This document shows positions 1-12,200 of a DNA stretch of 64,000 nt, one piece after another. Below the pieces are notes generated by a model, which ran no database searches, was not told the DNA's origin, and saw only the letters and a list, made by a program, of their open reading frames with translations. The first letter of the stretch is position 1, and each line of letters begins with the position of its first letter. Source of the stretch: Malurus cyaneus samueli (taxonomy: Eukaryota > Chordata > Aves > Passeriformes > Maluridae); the NCBI GenBank assembly GCA_009741485.1, contig CM019229.1, positions 1,894,203 through 1,958,202 of the forward strand, in the 5' to 3' direction. The position numbers and the translations under genes are program-made.

Positions 1-3000
1 GAATCCAAAGCAGTTCTGTTCTTGCAAGGCCTTCAGGGCCATTCAGGGCAGTCCCAGCCCAGCCAGGGGCTGCACCCACAATGGACAATGGCTCACGGCT
101 TTTTCACCCTTTCTCACTTTTGTCCATTTGCACATCGGGATTTGCTGAATCCTCCAATTGCAGCTGCAGCCAATGCAGTCAAAAACTCCAACTTGGCTCC
201 CCCAATTCTCTGTTGTTTCCATCTCTTGGGGCCTGGCACAGGGAGGTGTCCTTGAGTTTGGGACTGCAGAGGAATTGTTTTGTGTAAAAATGGGAGAGCA
301 GGAGCTCAGCACTGTCTGTGGAGTCTGGAGTTAAACACTGAAGAATTCCAGGGGTACAGAGACATGGAAATAGAGAAGCTGAAATCCGAAGGCATCAATG
401 TGAGACCCAAGAACCTCATGGCTCAAAAAGGTTGTTTGACTATTCCTATGCAACTCTTCAGTATCTTATTCTGGAAGAGTTTTTTCCAGGTGACTGGAGA
501 GATGCATTTACCTCTCCTCTTCCTCAGAGGTTATGTCAAGGATGATGGCAGCACAGAGTTTTCTTCCCTTAGTTTCCCTTTTGGAACAGGGCAGTTTTCT
601 GGTGATGGGGTATGAATGCAGAGGGTGGAGGAATTGTCCCTTTGGGATCACTCAGATTTTTTCCCCCTGAACTTTAGGATATTTTGAGGAATTATAAAGA
701 AAGGGAGGGTTGGACTCTGCTGCAGGTGATAGGATATGGATGTGTTGAGGGAGCTGGTGCCAGGGTGGTGATGCATCTCCTGCTCTCTTCCTGCATCTGT
801 TAATTACTGGTTCATTCATGCAGTCTGGGAGGGTTCCCACAAAGAGCACTCTCCCAGAATGTTCAGCATTCATTCTGCCTCCAAGGCTGTGGCCAGAATC
901 CTTGCTTTTGTACTTTCTGGTACCTTTTAATGTACAAGTGGGTGTCCCTTGGGACAGACAGAAAGATGGGGAAAAGGATTGAAGTGTTGTGAAAGGGAAG
1001 TGTAAAAAGGCTGCAGAGAACAAAGCATGGAAGAAATAATCATTCAGAGTCTTGCAGAGCTCATGGAATTTTGGACATTCTCCAGCTTAGGTGTCAGAGG
1101 CCCCGCACTAAGATAATGCTTTAGATTTTATCTCCGTGTTCTGAAGTGTGAGAGGAAAAGGCACCCAGGGCATGGGGCAGTGACATTGAAAAGGATATCA
1201 AGCAGTGCCTTTGAGAAACTCCCTCCTGTCTGTGAAAGCGGGGATCCATCCTGGTGAGCTGGGATTCAGGCACAAGGATCCTTTGAGGAAAGGGAGGGAG
1301 CTGTGGGGGTTTTTTTTCCTGTTACTTTTTAATCTCTTTTGCCCAGTGGGGTTATTGGGAGGGCAGCAGCTGCTGGCTGGAGCGTGGGGCTGTGGGATGC
1401 AGCACTGGCCTGCCCTCTGTGGCTGGCTGCTCTGGGCAAGCTGTGTGGGAAAGGCTCTGGAAGCAAGAGAGAGGGAGAGGTCAAATCCAAAGTGTTCTTG
1501 ATGCTGCAGAGGTGCTGGGCCTTGGGCAGGAGCTGCCTAGCAGGCCTTGACCCAAGTTCTCCATGGCTCCTGCTAAAGCAGCGTGGAGACTGGTTTGCAT
1601 CAAGGCAAACCAAAGGGGGCAGTTACGTGAAACTGGAAGAAGGTTTTTTTTAAGCTCAAAAAAGTAATCTTTGTGTCTTCCCTTTGTTTTTTGCATGATG
1701 TTTCAGTCATCAGTGTGAGTGTGTGAGGAGAAGAGTGCCCTTGTGAGCTTCCCCTGGCCAAATGGGGAGGGGTGGCAGGACCAAAACCACGTTTGTGCCT
1801 GTGCCAGGAGTGGAGCTGATACCAGATCAGCACTTGTGTTTGGAGCCTGGGCTTTGGCTGTTTCCAGAATGGGATGTGATTGTGTCTGAAGGGGGCAGTC
1901 CTACACGAAGGAGCTTCCTGATGCTGCCAGAAACTGGCATGGGGCTGGAGAAATCCCAGGGGAAGCTTCACTGGTGCTTCAGGCTGAGTGACCTGTGAGC
2001 TGAGATTTCTGTGCCCCAGCAAGTAAAGCTGCAGCTTTCAGTGCTCTGAGAGGGACGTTCTGTTTTCTAGGTTCAGACTGTGGAAATGCCAGCAGAGCCT
2101 GATTCAGAGTAAGCCCCAGGTTGGCCTTTTTCTCTTCCCAGGACAGAACCAGCAGTGCACCTGACCCTGCTCTCAGTGTATCCCCCTGCTGATGAGGTGG
2201 AGGTGGCCTTTTTAGGCCTGAGCTCAGGACAGAGCAGGGATGTGAAATCTCATCTCTGAGGGCTTCAGGCTGCTTTCAGTTCCAGCATCAGCCAGTGCAA
2301 GCATGGTGTGGGTGTATCCTGAAACTTGCTGTGGAATATGCTGTTGGCTTATAAAGGGAACAAAGACGTAGGTCACGGTGTTACCATGGAGATGCTGAGG
2401 CCGGTGATGGAGCTGCCACTTGCTCCTTTGGGTCGTGTCTCACAGTAGCAATTTCATCTCTTCACATTAATGTTACAGACCAGACTAAAGGTTACTCACC
2501 TATGAGACGCCAGGTCGATGCTATCTTGAGTTTGTTTGTTTTCTAAGCCTATTTGAGCACAGAAGACTTAATTGGAACCATTTTGTCATGGTTAAGTGAC
2601 CTTCAGGTTTCTCAGAGGAGCTCTCTTACAGAAGAAGCCTTTGCCTGTTCTCTGTGGCTTTGCAGGGAAGTGTGTGATGTTCCTTCCTTGGGTGCAGTTG
2701 GGTCAGGGTGCCCAGTAAAGTCAAGGTGGGGCTGGCTTGGTCAGGCTTCAGCTCACCCTGGTGAGCACTGGACATGTCCTTGTGCACAGCTCAAGAGAGG
2801 CAAGGACCTACTGGAGAGGCTCTAGCAGAGGCCACAAAGATGATGAGGGGTCTGGAGCATCTGTCATGTGAGGGGAGACTGCAGGGGCTGGGCCTGGTTA
2901 GTCTGGAGAGGAGAAGACTCAGTGGATCTGATTAATGTACAGAAATATCTCCAGGGGTGTTAGAGGAGGGTGCCAGGCTCTGTTCAGTGGGGCCAGTGAC

Positions 3001-6000
3001 AGGACAGGGGCAGTGGCCACGAACTAAAACACAAGGAGTTCCACATTAGCACGAGGAAGGTCAGAAGAGCCCTGGAACAGGTGCCCAGGGAGGGTGTGGA
3101 GTCTCCCTCTCTGGAGACAATCCAAACCCCCTGGACATGTCCCTGTGTCACCTGCTCTGGGTGACCCTGCCTTGGCAGGTTGGACTGGATGATCTCCAGA
3201 GGTCCCTTCCAACCCCAACTGTTCTGTGATTCCATCTACTCACTTGGCTCCGAAGCTACTGCACAACTGAAATGCCACTGTGACCTTTTTTTATTGTTAT
3301 ATCTCCCATTTTTATATCCCTGCCTCGTGTTTCAATAACTTGAACAAAATTCCCATTTTTTCCCATGACTATTCCTTGATCGTGTTTCAGCCCTGAGCCC
3401 AGCAAGGTGGGCTGCCTGTCCTGTGCTGGGGGATCACTTTGTTGAAGGAACAGAACTGGCAAGGGCAAAGCTCTGCATTATCTCTGAGTGACAGCAAAAG
3501 AGACCAAGAAGTGCCAGCACACCTGAGGGGCAGTGACAGGCATGTGGGGGGTCTTGGAATTGGGATTTCAAGAGAAACTGTTCAGCTGTTTGAAAGGGTG
3601 TTAGTGGTTTTCCAGTGATGGTTTTCCACCTCTCTGCTCTCCTCATTGAAGGAATCTCCTGGATTCCTCCTGATGTGAGGTAAAACCATCATTGATTTCA
3701 CTCCTACTTGTATAAGCAGCACTGCAAGGCTTGTACACCCTGTACACCCAAAAACTTTCCATTCATCTTCAGTGACTACAGCAGTTCTTTCATCTAAAGT
3801 TGGAACTTAATTGTCATGAACATCAGGTCCAGAGAGTTCCAACTGAGGAGGAACAGGGAAGAGAGAGCTGTGTCTCTGAAATGTCTTTTGCTGAGATGAC
3901 AGATGTTCTTTTAATAGGATTTATCTGGATTCCCCTTTGCCACTTTGCCTCTGATGCTGGAGCGGAGGCTTTAAATCTAGGGTGCTTTAATCATCAGTTT
4001 AGCTGCTAAATACAGGAATAAATTTGGAGCTCCTGTCTATGCCTTGTGGCTATATTCTGCCTTGATTTATAAACTTCTCATCCCACAGGGTCACAAGGCA
4101 GTCTGCAGCAGAGAGGAGTTTGGCTCAGTGAGTCCCTTCCACAGCTGTGGATGGGCATCAGGCAGCTGGGGCTGATCCCAGCCCATTCCCTGCTCTGGAG
4201 AAATGTGGTGGCAGTGAAAGGAAAATGTGCAAGTCCTTTCTCAGTCCCTAAGTCAGAGTGAGTGCTCGAGTTACTGAATCAGAAAGGATGCATTGTAAGT
4301 GTCTGATACTGATACGACCCTCATTATCAGGAACTACATGTACTGAGAATGTGGGTTCTTTTTTTCCCCAAGACACTGCCAGTTGCCCAGCACAGATTAT
4401 CACTGCTGTCAGTCTCTGGTGGTATGTGTGCCCTGTGCTGGACAGTGCTGCATGGAAGGTGAAGAAAGAAATGTCAGACGGGAGCAAGTGAAGCCAAAAC
4501 GACAGAGACGTGTTCAAGTACAAAACCAGGAGGATGAGAAGTGGTTTGGCCCTCAGGATTGAGCATCAAACCCTGCTGGACTTGACCCAGGTCGGCAGGG
4601 AAGTGATGGAAATACCATCTGGATGTTTCTGATACCAATGGACACATGATCTACAGATGAAGCACGTTGGTCTTGTTCCCTTCATCTTCAGTATTGTGGG
4701 CTAAATAAATCCATGTAGAACAAGAATCAAACCAAAAGAACCTGCTTTGTCTGATCCTAAGCAACTTTGCAGCTGTGTGAGACAAAGGTGTTGCTGAGGA
4801 AGGCTGGTGGGGGTGCAGGGTCGTTCCCAGGTCAGCTCCATCGGAGCAGCTGGACAGGAGGGAGCTGTGCCAGGCTGCCCAGTCACGATGGCCAGGGTGG
4901 CTGTGACAGGTTGGTGGAGCAGCTGGGAGTGGGAGAGGTGGCAAGAGCCATGTGGAAATGGAAAGAAGGGAGCAGCAGTAGCAGGCGAAGGTGTTAACAG
5001 CAGCTTGCTGCAGCTGACTCCAGAAGGCAGCTCCAGGCATCGCTGAGCTCCCTGAAGTGTCCCTCAGTTCTCCTCACCCAACATCCCTGTGGCTCAGCTC
5101 TGTTTCAGCACTTCTTCCTGGACCAGTCTCACTGCTTTCCTAGCAGAAGGAAACAGCCTAAAATGCCTTCGTGGCAGCAGGTGCAGTGCTTTGGCACCTG
5201 ACTCCAGTTCCCTGCAAGCACAGGCAAGGGTCACTGGTCATCTCTTGGGGCTGCTGCTGTGTGTGACCTCATGTGTATGTGAATGCACAGACTCCTGAAA
5301 TGGTATGGGTTCAGTTTTAGAGGCCAATAACACATTATGATGGATATTTGAGTCTCTTTTCCTTCCACGCTAATTTTTTTTCTGTAGATAAATTCTTTAT
5401 TAATGATGGCTCTGGAACAAGGCTTCATATTCCCTTTGCATATGAAGTTACTTCTTCAAAGTGTAATTACTGAAGGTGCTAAATTGAATGAAAATGAAGA
5501 TTATCCAGTTGTTTTACAAAAAGAAAGCACATTGGTGTGCTGGCAGCCCTTTGTCGTTCAGATCATGAAAACTCCTACATAAGTACAAGTGAAAACGCCT
5601 TGAGGAGGGGACAAGTAATGTAGGAAGAAAGAATTATCCTCATATTTTACATGCTAGATCAGGTAGGTAGTTATGTCAAATACCTCTGGTCAATCTTGCC
5701 AGGATTTCAGTTAAAAGTTGACTCTTCAAACCAGTCATGGCCCACTTACATGTGGGTAAATTTTATGGAGGTGAACAGATCTCAATGCTTATAAGACAGA
5801 GAGTGGAACTAGTCTCTCTGCTTGTGATCATCAGCATTGGGGGCTTCAATTTTTCCATTTAGCCCCAGATCCCAGAGCTCAGGAATTCCTGGATCTCTGC
5901 ATTCCGGTGCTGTCAGTGTGTGAGTGAAGGTGACACTCCTGTGTGTTCTCTCTGAGGAGGCTGTGCATCTTCCACACAAGTATCAGTTTCAGGAGGAACA

Positions 6001-8135
6001 GGGGCAGCTGTCAGCCACGATTCTGTGGTGTCTTAAGAAATCTGTAGCGTCATCGTGCCCACACAGATTAGTAAATGTGACAAGTTGAGACGACTACTTA
6101 GAGCTGGCCTTTGTTTTTAATTTTAAAAATGGTTTGCTTGGCACTATTAGTGAGCACAGATCTTGGCAGATCTCGGGGAGCCGTTTGGTGGTGTTTTCCC
6201 AAGATGTGCCCACTCTAGAGCACAGTTAATCTTGGAGCTGGGGAGGATCTGAGCTGCTGAAGAGCAGATGCAGGGAGCCTGCTGCCTCTTGAAGGCTGAC
6301 GCGTGGTTGGAGAGACTTTGGAGCCTGTGACCACTCTCTGCACTGTTCTGTGACACTGTGTCCTGCAGGTGGGTGGGCAAGCTGTTGGATGACAGCCTGT
6401 GGAGCACCTTCTTCCTCTGGAATGGCCCTTGTTGTCCATCAGGCTCCTCCTAGAGCAGGTGCAGGTGTCCACACTGACCGTGGGGCAGAGCAATCCTGCC
6501 AACCTTTACACTTGTGCAGTATCTGAGGGGCACTACCCCTCACTACACTCAGGCATGGATTTTTGACTTCGTGTGAAGCCTGGAAAGAGCATCAGCTGCA
6601 GGTTCAAGAGGCACAGCTCTTCCTTCAGGACTCCTACACTGTCTCCTGGAGTGACTCCAGGAGCCACAGAGCTGCCAGCTCCAGTGTCCAGAGACTGTGA
6701 GGAGACAAATGAAATTACACCTGACTTGTGTCAGCCTGAACGGCCCTGACAGTCACCTCTTGTGCAGAGTGGCCAGAGACCGATTTATTTCCTAGTGGTG
6801 CTGGAGGAAATTGTATTTGAAGCAGAAGAATGAGACAGTGGAGACACCCTGTACCGGTACCAGCTCAGTTCTGGCTGCAAACAGGGCAGGGGAGATACGA
6901 GCATGATCCAGGATGAATTTCAGATTCAAAAGCTGACTGTGTATGGCCTCAACTTGGGAGGGCTTCTCTCAGAGGGGCACAGGAGCCCTTCACAGGCAGC
7001 AGGGTGTGGCAGCAATGAAAGGTTCCATGTTACACACATACACCACCAGAGGTAGGTCTCCTCTTCCTTCTTCAGTTTGTGGCCAATTGCAAGGTAGCCA
7101 AACCTCAAATTGTGGGTGACTTCTTCCAGGTCATGACTCCGTAGCTAAATAAAGTACGTTTCTTAAATATCTACTGAAGTAGAGGCTTGGGTTTGCTTTC
7201 TGCCTCTGTTTTAAGTGCTGCTGTCTGTGCTGGACACTAATGATTTCATTTTTTAGGTAGTAGTCACATGAATAATGCATTCCCTGCTGAGCCTTTTTGC
7301 CAGTCCCCGAGCTGCTTCCCATCTGAAGGGAAGTGTAAGAGGTAATTAACAGCCACTTGAAAAAGGATTAGCTGGTGGGTGGGAGCTACTGTTGGGTTCA
7401 TGCATGGAATTGCCATGGAAATGCTGAGATTTCCTGGCACTTCATCCAGTGTGTGGGCTCCAAAGATAGTTGCACTCATGGGCCTGTCTCCTTTCGATCT
7501 TCCTACCTTACAAAGGGAGCGGCTGTGTTTTCCTTCAGGGCTGTGTTTTCCTTCAGGACAGCTCCCACGGCTGTGCAGTGGCCGTCTGTGGGACTGGGGT
7601 GTGCCGTGAGCAGGGTGCTGGGCTGCAGCTGTCAGCTGAAGTCTTGCTGCATTTCTTTCCTGACAAGCCACCTGGCAGAAAATCAGGAGGGAAAAAAAAA
7701 AAAAACCCCAAACCTTGTTAGTTTGCCCCTTTGCCAGAGTTCTGAAAGAGCTTAATGCGCCAAACACTCCGAGTTGGGCACTTGGAGAAGTTTGGTGCTG
7801 GTGCTTGTCTTGCAGACTGTGACCAGCAGACAGGCTTGTAGCTGAACCAAGGCTGTCTGGCAACGCATTTTCAGGCTGTGCAATGAGACCTGCATTTGCT
7901 TCTAGAATTGTTTGGTGGCCATGCTTTAAAACATTGGGCCTCTTTGTGACACAGAAATATCTCATTTCAGTGGCAGCTCTGGAAGTTTAGAAGGTGGCAA
8001 TGGGCACATGTTCATCTGAAATGGTTCCTGGAGGGACCTCCTATATATGTCTCCCCTACAACCATGGCAAAGAGCCTCCTGCCTGGGTCATGTCTGGGGT
8101 GCTTTGCGGTAAGGAAAACGTGCCTCTCATTTCAG
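1..8135 (+). other. NSMF: NSMF intron 1 (3' part)
   Basis: No GC-rich first exon with a Met-Gly-Ala start is visible, so the NSMF promoter and exon 1 should lie left of the window. The stretch holds one CR1 piece (about 2780-3237), a 17-bp direct tandem duplication near 7528-7560 and otherwise unremarkable unique sequence. Open frames here, including a 233-codon one on the - strand at 7264-7965, show no family resemblance. The intron ends in the acceptor ctcatttcag at 8135. Confidence 0.75.
2780..3237 (+). mobile_element. CR1 LINE, 3' end fragment
   Basis: The stretch reads like the avian CR1 3' region in forward orientation: the 'agatgatgaggggtctggag' part, a 'ggacaggggcagtggccacga' part, 'ggtcagaagagccctggaac', and the end 'ttggactggatgatctccag' followed by 'ggtcccttccaacccc' and 'ctgtgattcc'. 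It is a 5'-truncated, divergent copy inside NSMF intron 1 with no reverse transcriptase frame. The left border is uncertain by some tens of bases. Confidence 0.85.
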
Positions 8136-8615
8136 ATCACCTGCTAGCAGACTCCTACATCGGGCAGGAGGACTCCCCTGAGATGCAGCAGGCGGCCCAG
8201 AACAAGCGCCGGCTCTCGGTCATCTCGGACGGCAAATTCGAGAGGAGCTTCACCGAGGAGCAGGCGGAGAAGATGCCGAGCGAGGGCCCCAAGCCACGGG
8301 TGTACACCATCTCCGGCGAGAGGCCCATGCTGTCGGAGCACGAGAACGACAGCATGGAGCTGGTGGTGATGAAGGGGGCTGCCCACGAGGAGTGCCACCA
8401 CCACGGCCACCACGCGCACGGTGCCGGCGGCTCACACGGCGGCCGCCACTGCAAGGCCTGGCCAGGCGGCCGCCAGGGCTCCAAGGAGTGCCCCAACTGC
8501 ACCAGGCTGGCTGCCCCTTCCCAGCAGTCCATTGAGCTGGAGCAGCACCCGCCTGGCGAGGCTGGGTGGCACAGGAAAAGGCTGGAGAGGATGTACAGTG
8601 TCGATCGAGTGTCTG
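8136..8615 (+). CDS. NSMF: NSMF exon 2 (480 nt)
   Basis: The exon starts after ctcatttcag and ends before gtaagtg. It enters in phase 1 (exon 1 must supply a G to make the Asp of DHLLADSY) and leaves after one base of the next Asp. It encodes the N-terminal low-complexity part: QNKRRLSVISDGKF, PRVYTISGERP, a His/Gly-rich run with two cysteines, KECPNCTRL and LERMYSVDRVS. It is clearly richer in GC and CpG than its flanks. The reading frame stays open upstream to an ATG at 7994, inside the intron. Confidence 0.96.
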
Positions 8616-9191
8616 GTAAGTGAGTGCCGGGTGACCTGAAATGTGACACCCATCTTGTCCCAGCTCTGGGGTTTTGATTCTGGGCCTTTCTGATAGCTTG
8701 GACCAGCATTTCTGGAAAGGGATTGTCAAAGATGGAGTCTGAAGTAAGCAGTTGGAAGCTAGGTCCTCCAAGCTTGCTGGTCAGCAGCAGCTGCTCTGGG
8801 TGGGTTTCATGACTCCTTCGTGCAGCTCTGGGCTCCATTTCTGTGGAGGAAGAGCAAGAGAGGAAGGACTCTGTCAAAGCCCTACATCTGTGCTCATCCC
8901 AGAAGCAGTTCAGTGCAGGACCCTCTCTGTGCCTCATGCTGGGCAGGGGGAATCTTTGTGCATGTGCCAGAATGCTCTGTGGGAGCCTGAGCTCATGGTG
9001 CCTCAACTTCAGGTTATGGTGTTCTGTACTTTGGTGTATTTCAAAAATGTTTATTTGCAGGGCTGGAAGCCACTCAGGTAGTGCCATCTCATGGGCTTCC
9101 CAGAAATACTGGCAACTACCACAGTATTGGACTTCCTTCCCTGCTTTCTTCCCTGCTCAGTATTCTCAGGGAACAGGGCTTGATTCAATAC

Positions 9192-9225
<34 letters not shown>

Positions 9226-12200
9226 ATTGTCTTTAAAAACTGAACCATTAATCAAATATATGTCACAGTCTGTGTGCTTTGAATTATAAACTGATGTGCA
9301 GTCCATCTTTGCCTGTATGTGGCTGGCAAAGGGTCTGACCTAATTTGTCTGATTTTTTTCTATAAACACACATCAAAGCATTTAGAGCAGAGTCTGGCCA
9401 GGAAAGGTCAGGGTTTTCTCCTTGAAAAGAAATTGTGTAAAAGGACTGAAGATCAAGCTGTCCAGTTTTCCTGGATCCATAGTTTTCTAGAAAATATTAC
9501 AGTGATGATTACTACCGGTAAAATCACCAAAAATTTGGGTCCTGAACCATGTTTTCATGCCTAGATGCCTGAAATTGTGGGGCTGCATGAATATATGGCC
9601 TAAACTGAAGAACAATATTGAAAATAATGGCTGATTATCAAATGTGTGGAAAAACTACAGCCCCATGAAATATGTGGATGATTTTTAAGCATTGTGCCTC
9701 TGTTCCCTGGTACTTTTTGGGCTTCTCATCAGATACTGTATGTGCCTCATACCAGCTCCTGTGAAGAAAATGAACTTTATCCCAGCCCAAACCAGCACAC
9801 CTGGAGAGATCAGAGTTGCATTTTGCACTGTGGAACTGAAGGAATTTACATGATCGATGCATGACCAGAGGAAAGCTCCACATCACCAATGGAGGGGTTT
9901 AACTCCTCATGGCTGGAGCTAACCTGGTGTGTTTGCTGGAAAACATGTCCTGGCAAATCCTGTAGGGAGATGTCATGTTCTCTTTCTGGGCCCTGGAATT
10001 TATTGTCTGTTTTCAACTAGGGAGCCATTTTCATTGGGACCAGTTACAAGGTGGTGATTTGTCTTTTGGAAAATATGTCAGAATAGTGACTGAAATGGGA
10101 GCAGAGTGGCCAGTGCTGAACCTGTGGATGCCCCTGTGAGTATTCCATGTTTCAGACAAGCAGGCAGCAGCTCTCCTCAGTGCTTGTCTCAGGCCTCTGA
10201 GCCCTAGCTGTGTGACTGCAGAGGCAGGGCTGTATCTCCAAGCCCAAATCCCATCTCAGCACTGGCACCATGCAAGGAGAGTTCCCTCAGCTTGCACTCT
10301 GTATCCAAGTGCTGTCAGTTGGATAACCCGAGAGCTGAACAGCACAAGTGTCACAGGTTGCCAGAAGAATTCCCTGGCATGTCCTTCCTGCCTGGCTGGC
10401 AGGGAAAAGGGAGCAGAGAAGAGTGGAGGCAGGAGGGGCTGATTTCCCCAGGGTTGGGTTCACCTGACAGCACTGCTTCTGTTTGCATTTACATGACGAG
10501 TCTCTGCTGCAAACCAACACTTACGGCAGCCAGGCCCACTGGCATCGCTGAATATGGATTTTGATGCTGAGTTTATGATGCCTGACACCATTCCAGGTGC
10601 AAGCTGTCAGCTCCTGGGCTGCTCCCAGCATCTGATGCAGACACATCCACCCATGGGCAGAGGTGCTGGGATTTGGGTGCGGTGGGAAGTGGCTGGAGAT
10701 GCAGGATGTGGTGGTGGTGGCCCTCCAGTCTTACCAGTCCCGTGGCTCCTCCACTGTTCCATCACAGCTGATGGTGACAAGAAAGGAGAACAGGATCCTC
10801 TGCCTGGCCAGAAAGGATGTGCTGCCTGCTCCTGGCAGCAGCTGCCATGCCTATAATGAGAATTTTAATTTGGTGATGAGCTCTGGAGCTAAGCCGTGCT
10901 GCCCAGTCCCCTCTGTGAGCTCCTCTGCTGCTGTTCTACCTCTGGCTGGTAAAGAGACGCCTCTGAAGAGTCCCAGATCCTTTACTCTGCATTGAGTGCT
11001 GTGTGGAAGGCAGGAATATTTTTCCTAAGTTAACTCTAGTCTGTGAGAAAAGGAAAGAAAGCTCTCAGCAATGGTGCAGGCAAATCCTCCTAAGGACATT
11101 AGCTACTGTTCATAAGCTCTACTTTGAACCAAAGCTAGTAGCTTAAAAGCTGTAAAACACATTAGGAGATTGTCAGTCCTTTGAGATGAGTAGTCCCTGA
11201 GAAGACTAAACAGAATTGTTGGCTAAAAAGGAATTTGTACAACTTTTCCTTTGCCACTTCTGTGGGTTGGAGACTTCAAATAAGAATTCATTTACAGCCT
11301 GAGTTGTTCTGCTTTGCATCTCACTCCATGTTTTGGAGAAGAGCAGACTTTGGGACTGCATCAGAAGTCTTTAGCATACTGGAATGCAGTTTCATTTAAC
11401 ATATATATTTCCTTGGAGTGCCTTTAAACAAGACTTGACGTAAACTGTGAGCTGAGAAGGAGTGTCTGGTACAGCTTTCTATAGATTTCTTGGAAGCTGT
11501 GCTTCAAAGGAAGGCTCCCCAGCTGCACTTAGCATCTTTTGCATCAGTAATTGCAGCCACTTTCTGCACTTTCAGGGAATAGTCTGTGGGATATGATGAT
11601 CTGTACTAAACATTTGGTAGCTGGTCTGTATTGATTATGTCTGCAATGGGCATGTGGAGTTTGGGGTTGAGCCAGCAAAAGTGAATTAAAAAATACCTTG
11701 ACAATGCCAGAATATTAGATATTATCAGGTATATTGTCAGATCTGAAGACCTGAATGACTGAAGTAAGACTCAATCAGCAATGTGGAGCAAGGCATTAGG
11801 CAAGGGAGCCATAAATTGGTGTGAAGCAAGATGAAAAATCAGGCAGCCCCAAACCCCAGGAATCCAGTCCACTGAGATCCAGTCTGCTGAGAGGTGCCAG
11901 TGGATTTCCATACCCCTCAGACTCCCTGCCTGCCTGACTCCAGCCTCAGCTTGGGTAGGTTCCTCCTCCTGGTCACCACCATCCCACACACCTAAGTGGT
12001 GACTTATTTTTGTTGCCTGCTTTTTCTCTTAATGGTCAGTCCTGAAGATGATGCAGTGTCCTGATGCCCTGGGATTTTAAAAAAATCCCCACTTGGTTTG
12101 GACAGGGCAATTTTCAAACAGAGGTGACTAAATCAACTCAGTTTCCTGCAGTTTGTGGAGCTGGAGGGTGGTTTGACTTCCAAACCAGACAAACTCCTAA

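Noticed and set aside
7264..7965. 233-codon open frame on the - strand in NSMF intron 1
   Set aside because: No recognisable domain, low-complexity Phe run from an A tract, and it lies antisense within an intron without splice partners.
1..8135. NSMF first exon inside the window
   Set aside because: No ATG with the Met-Gly-Ala start and a donor ending in G was found, and no CpG-rich block is present.
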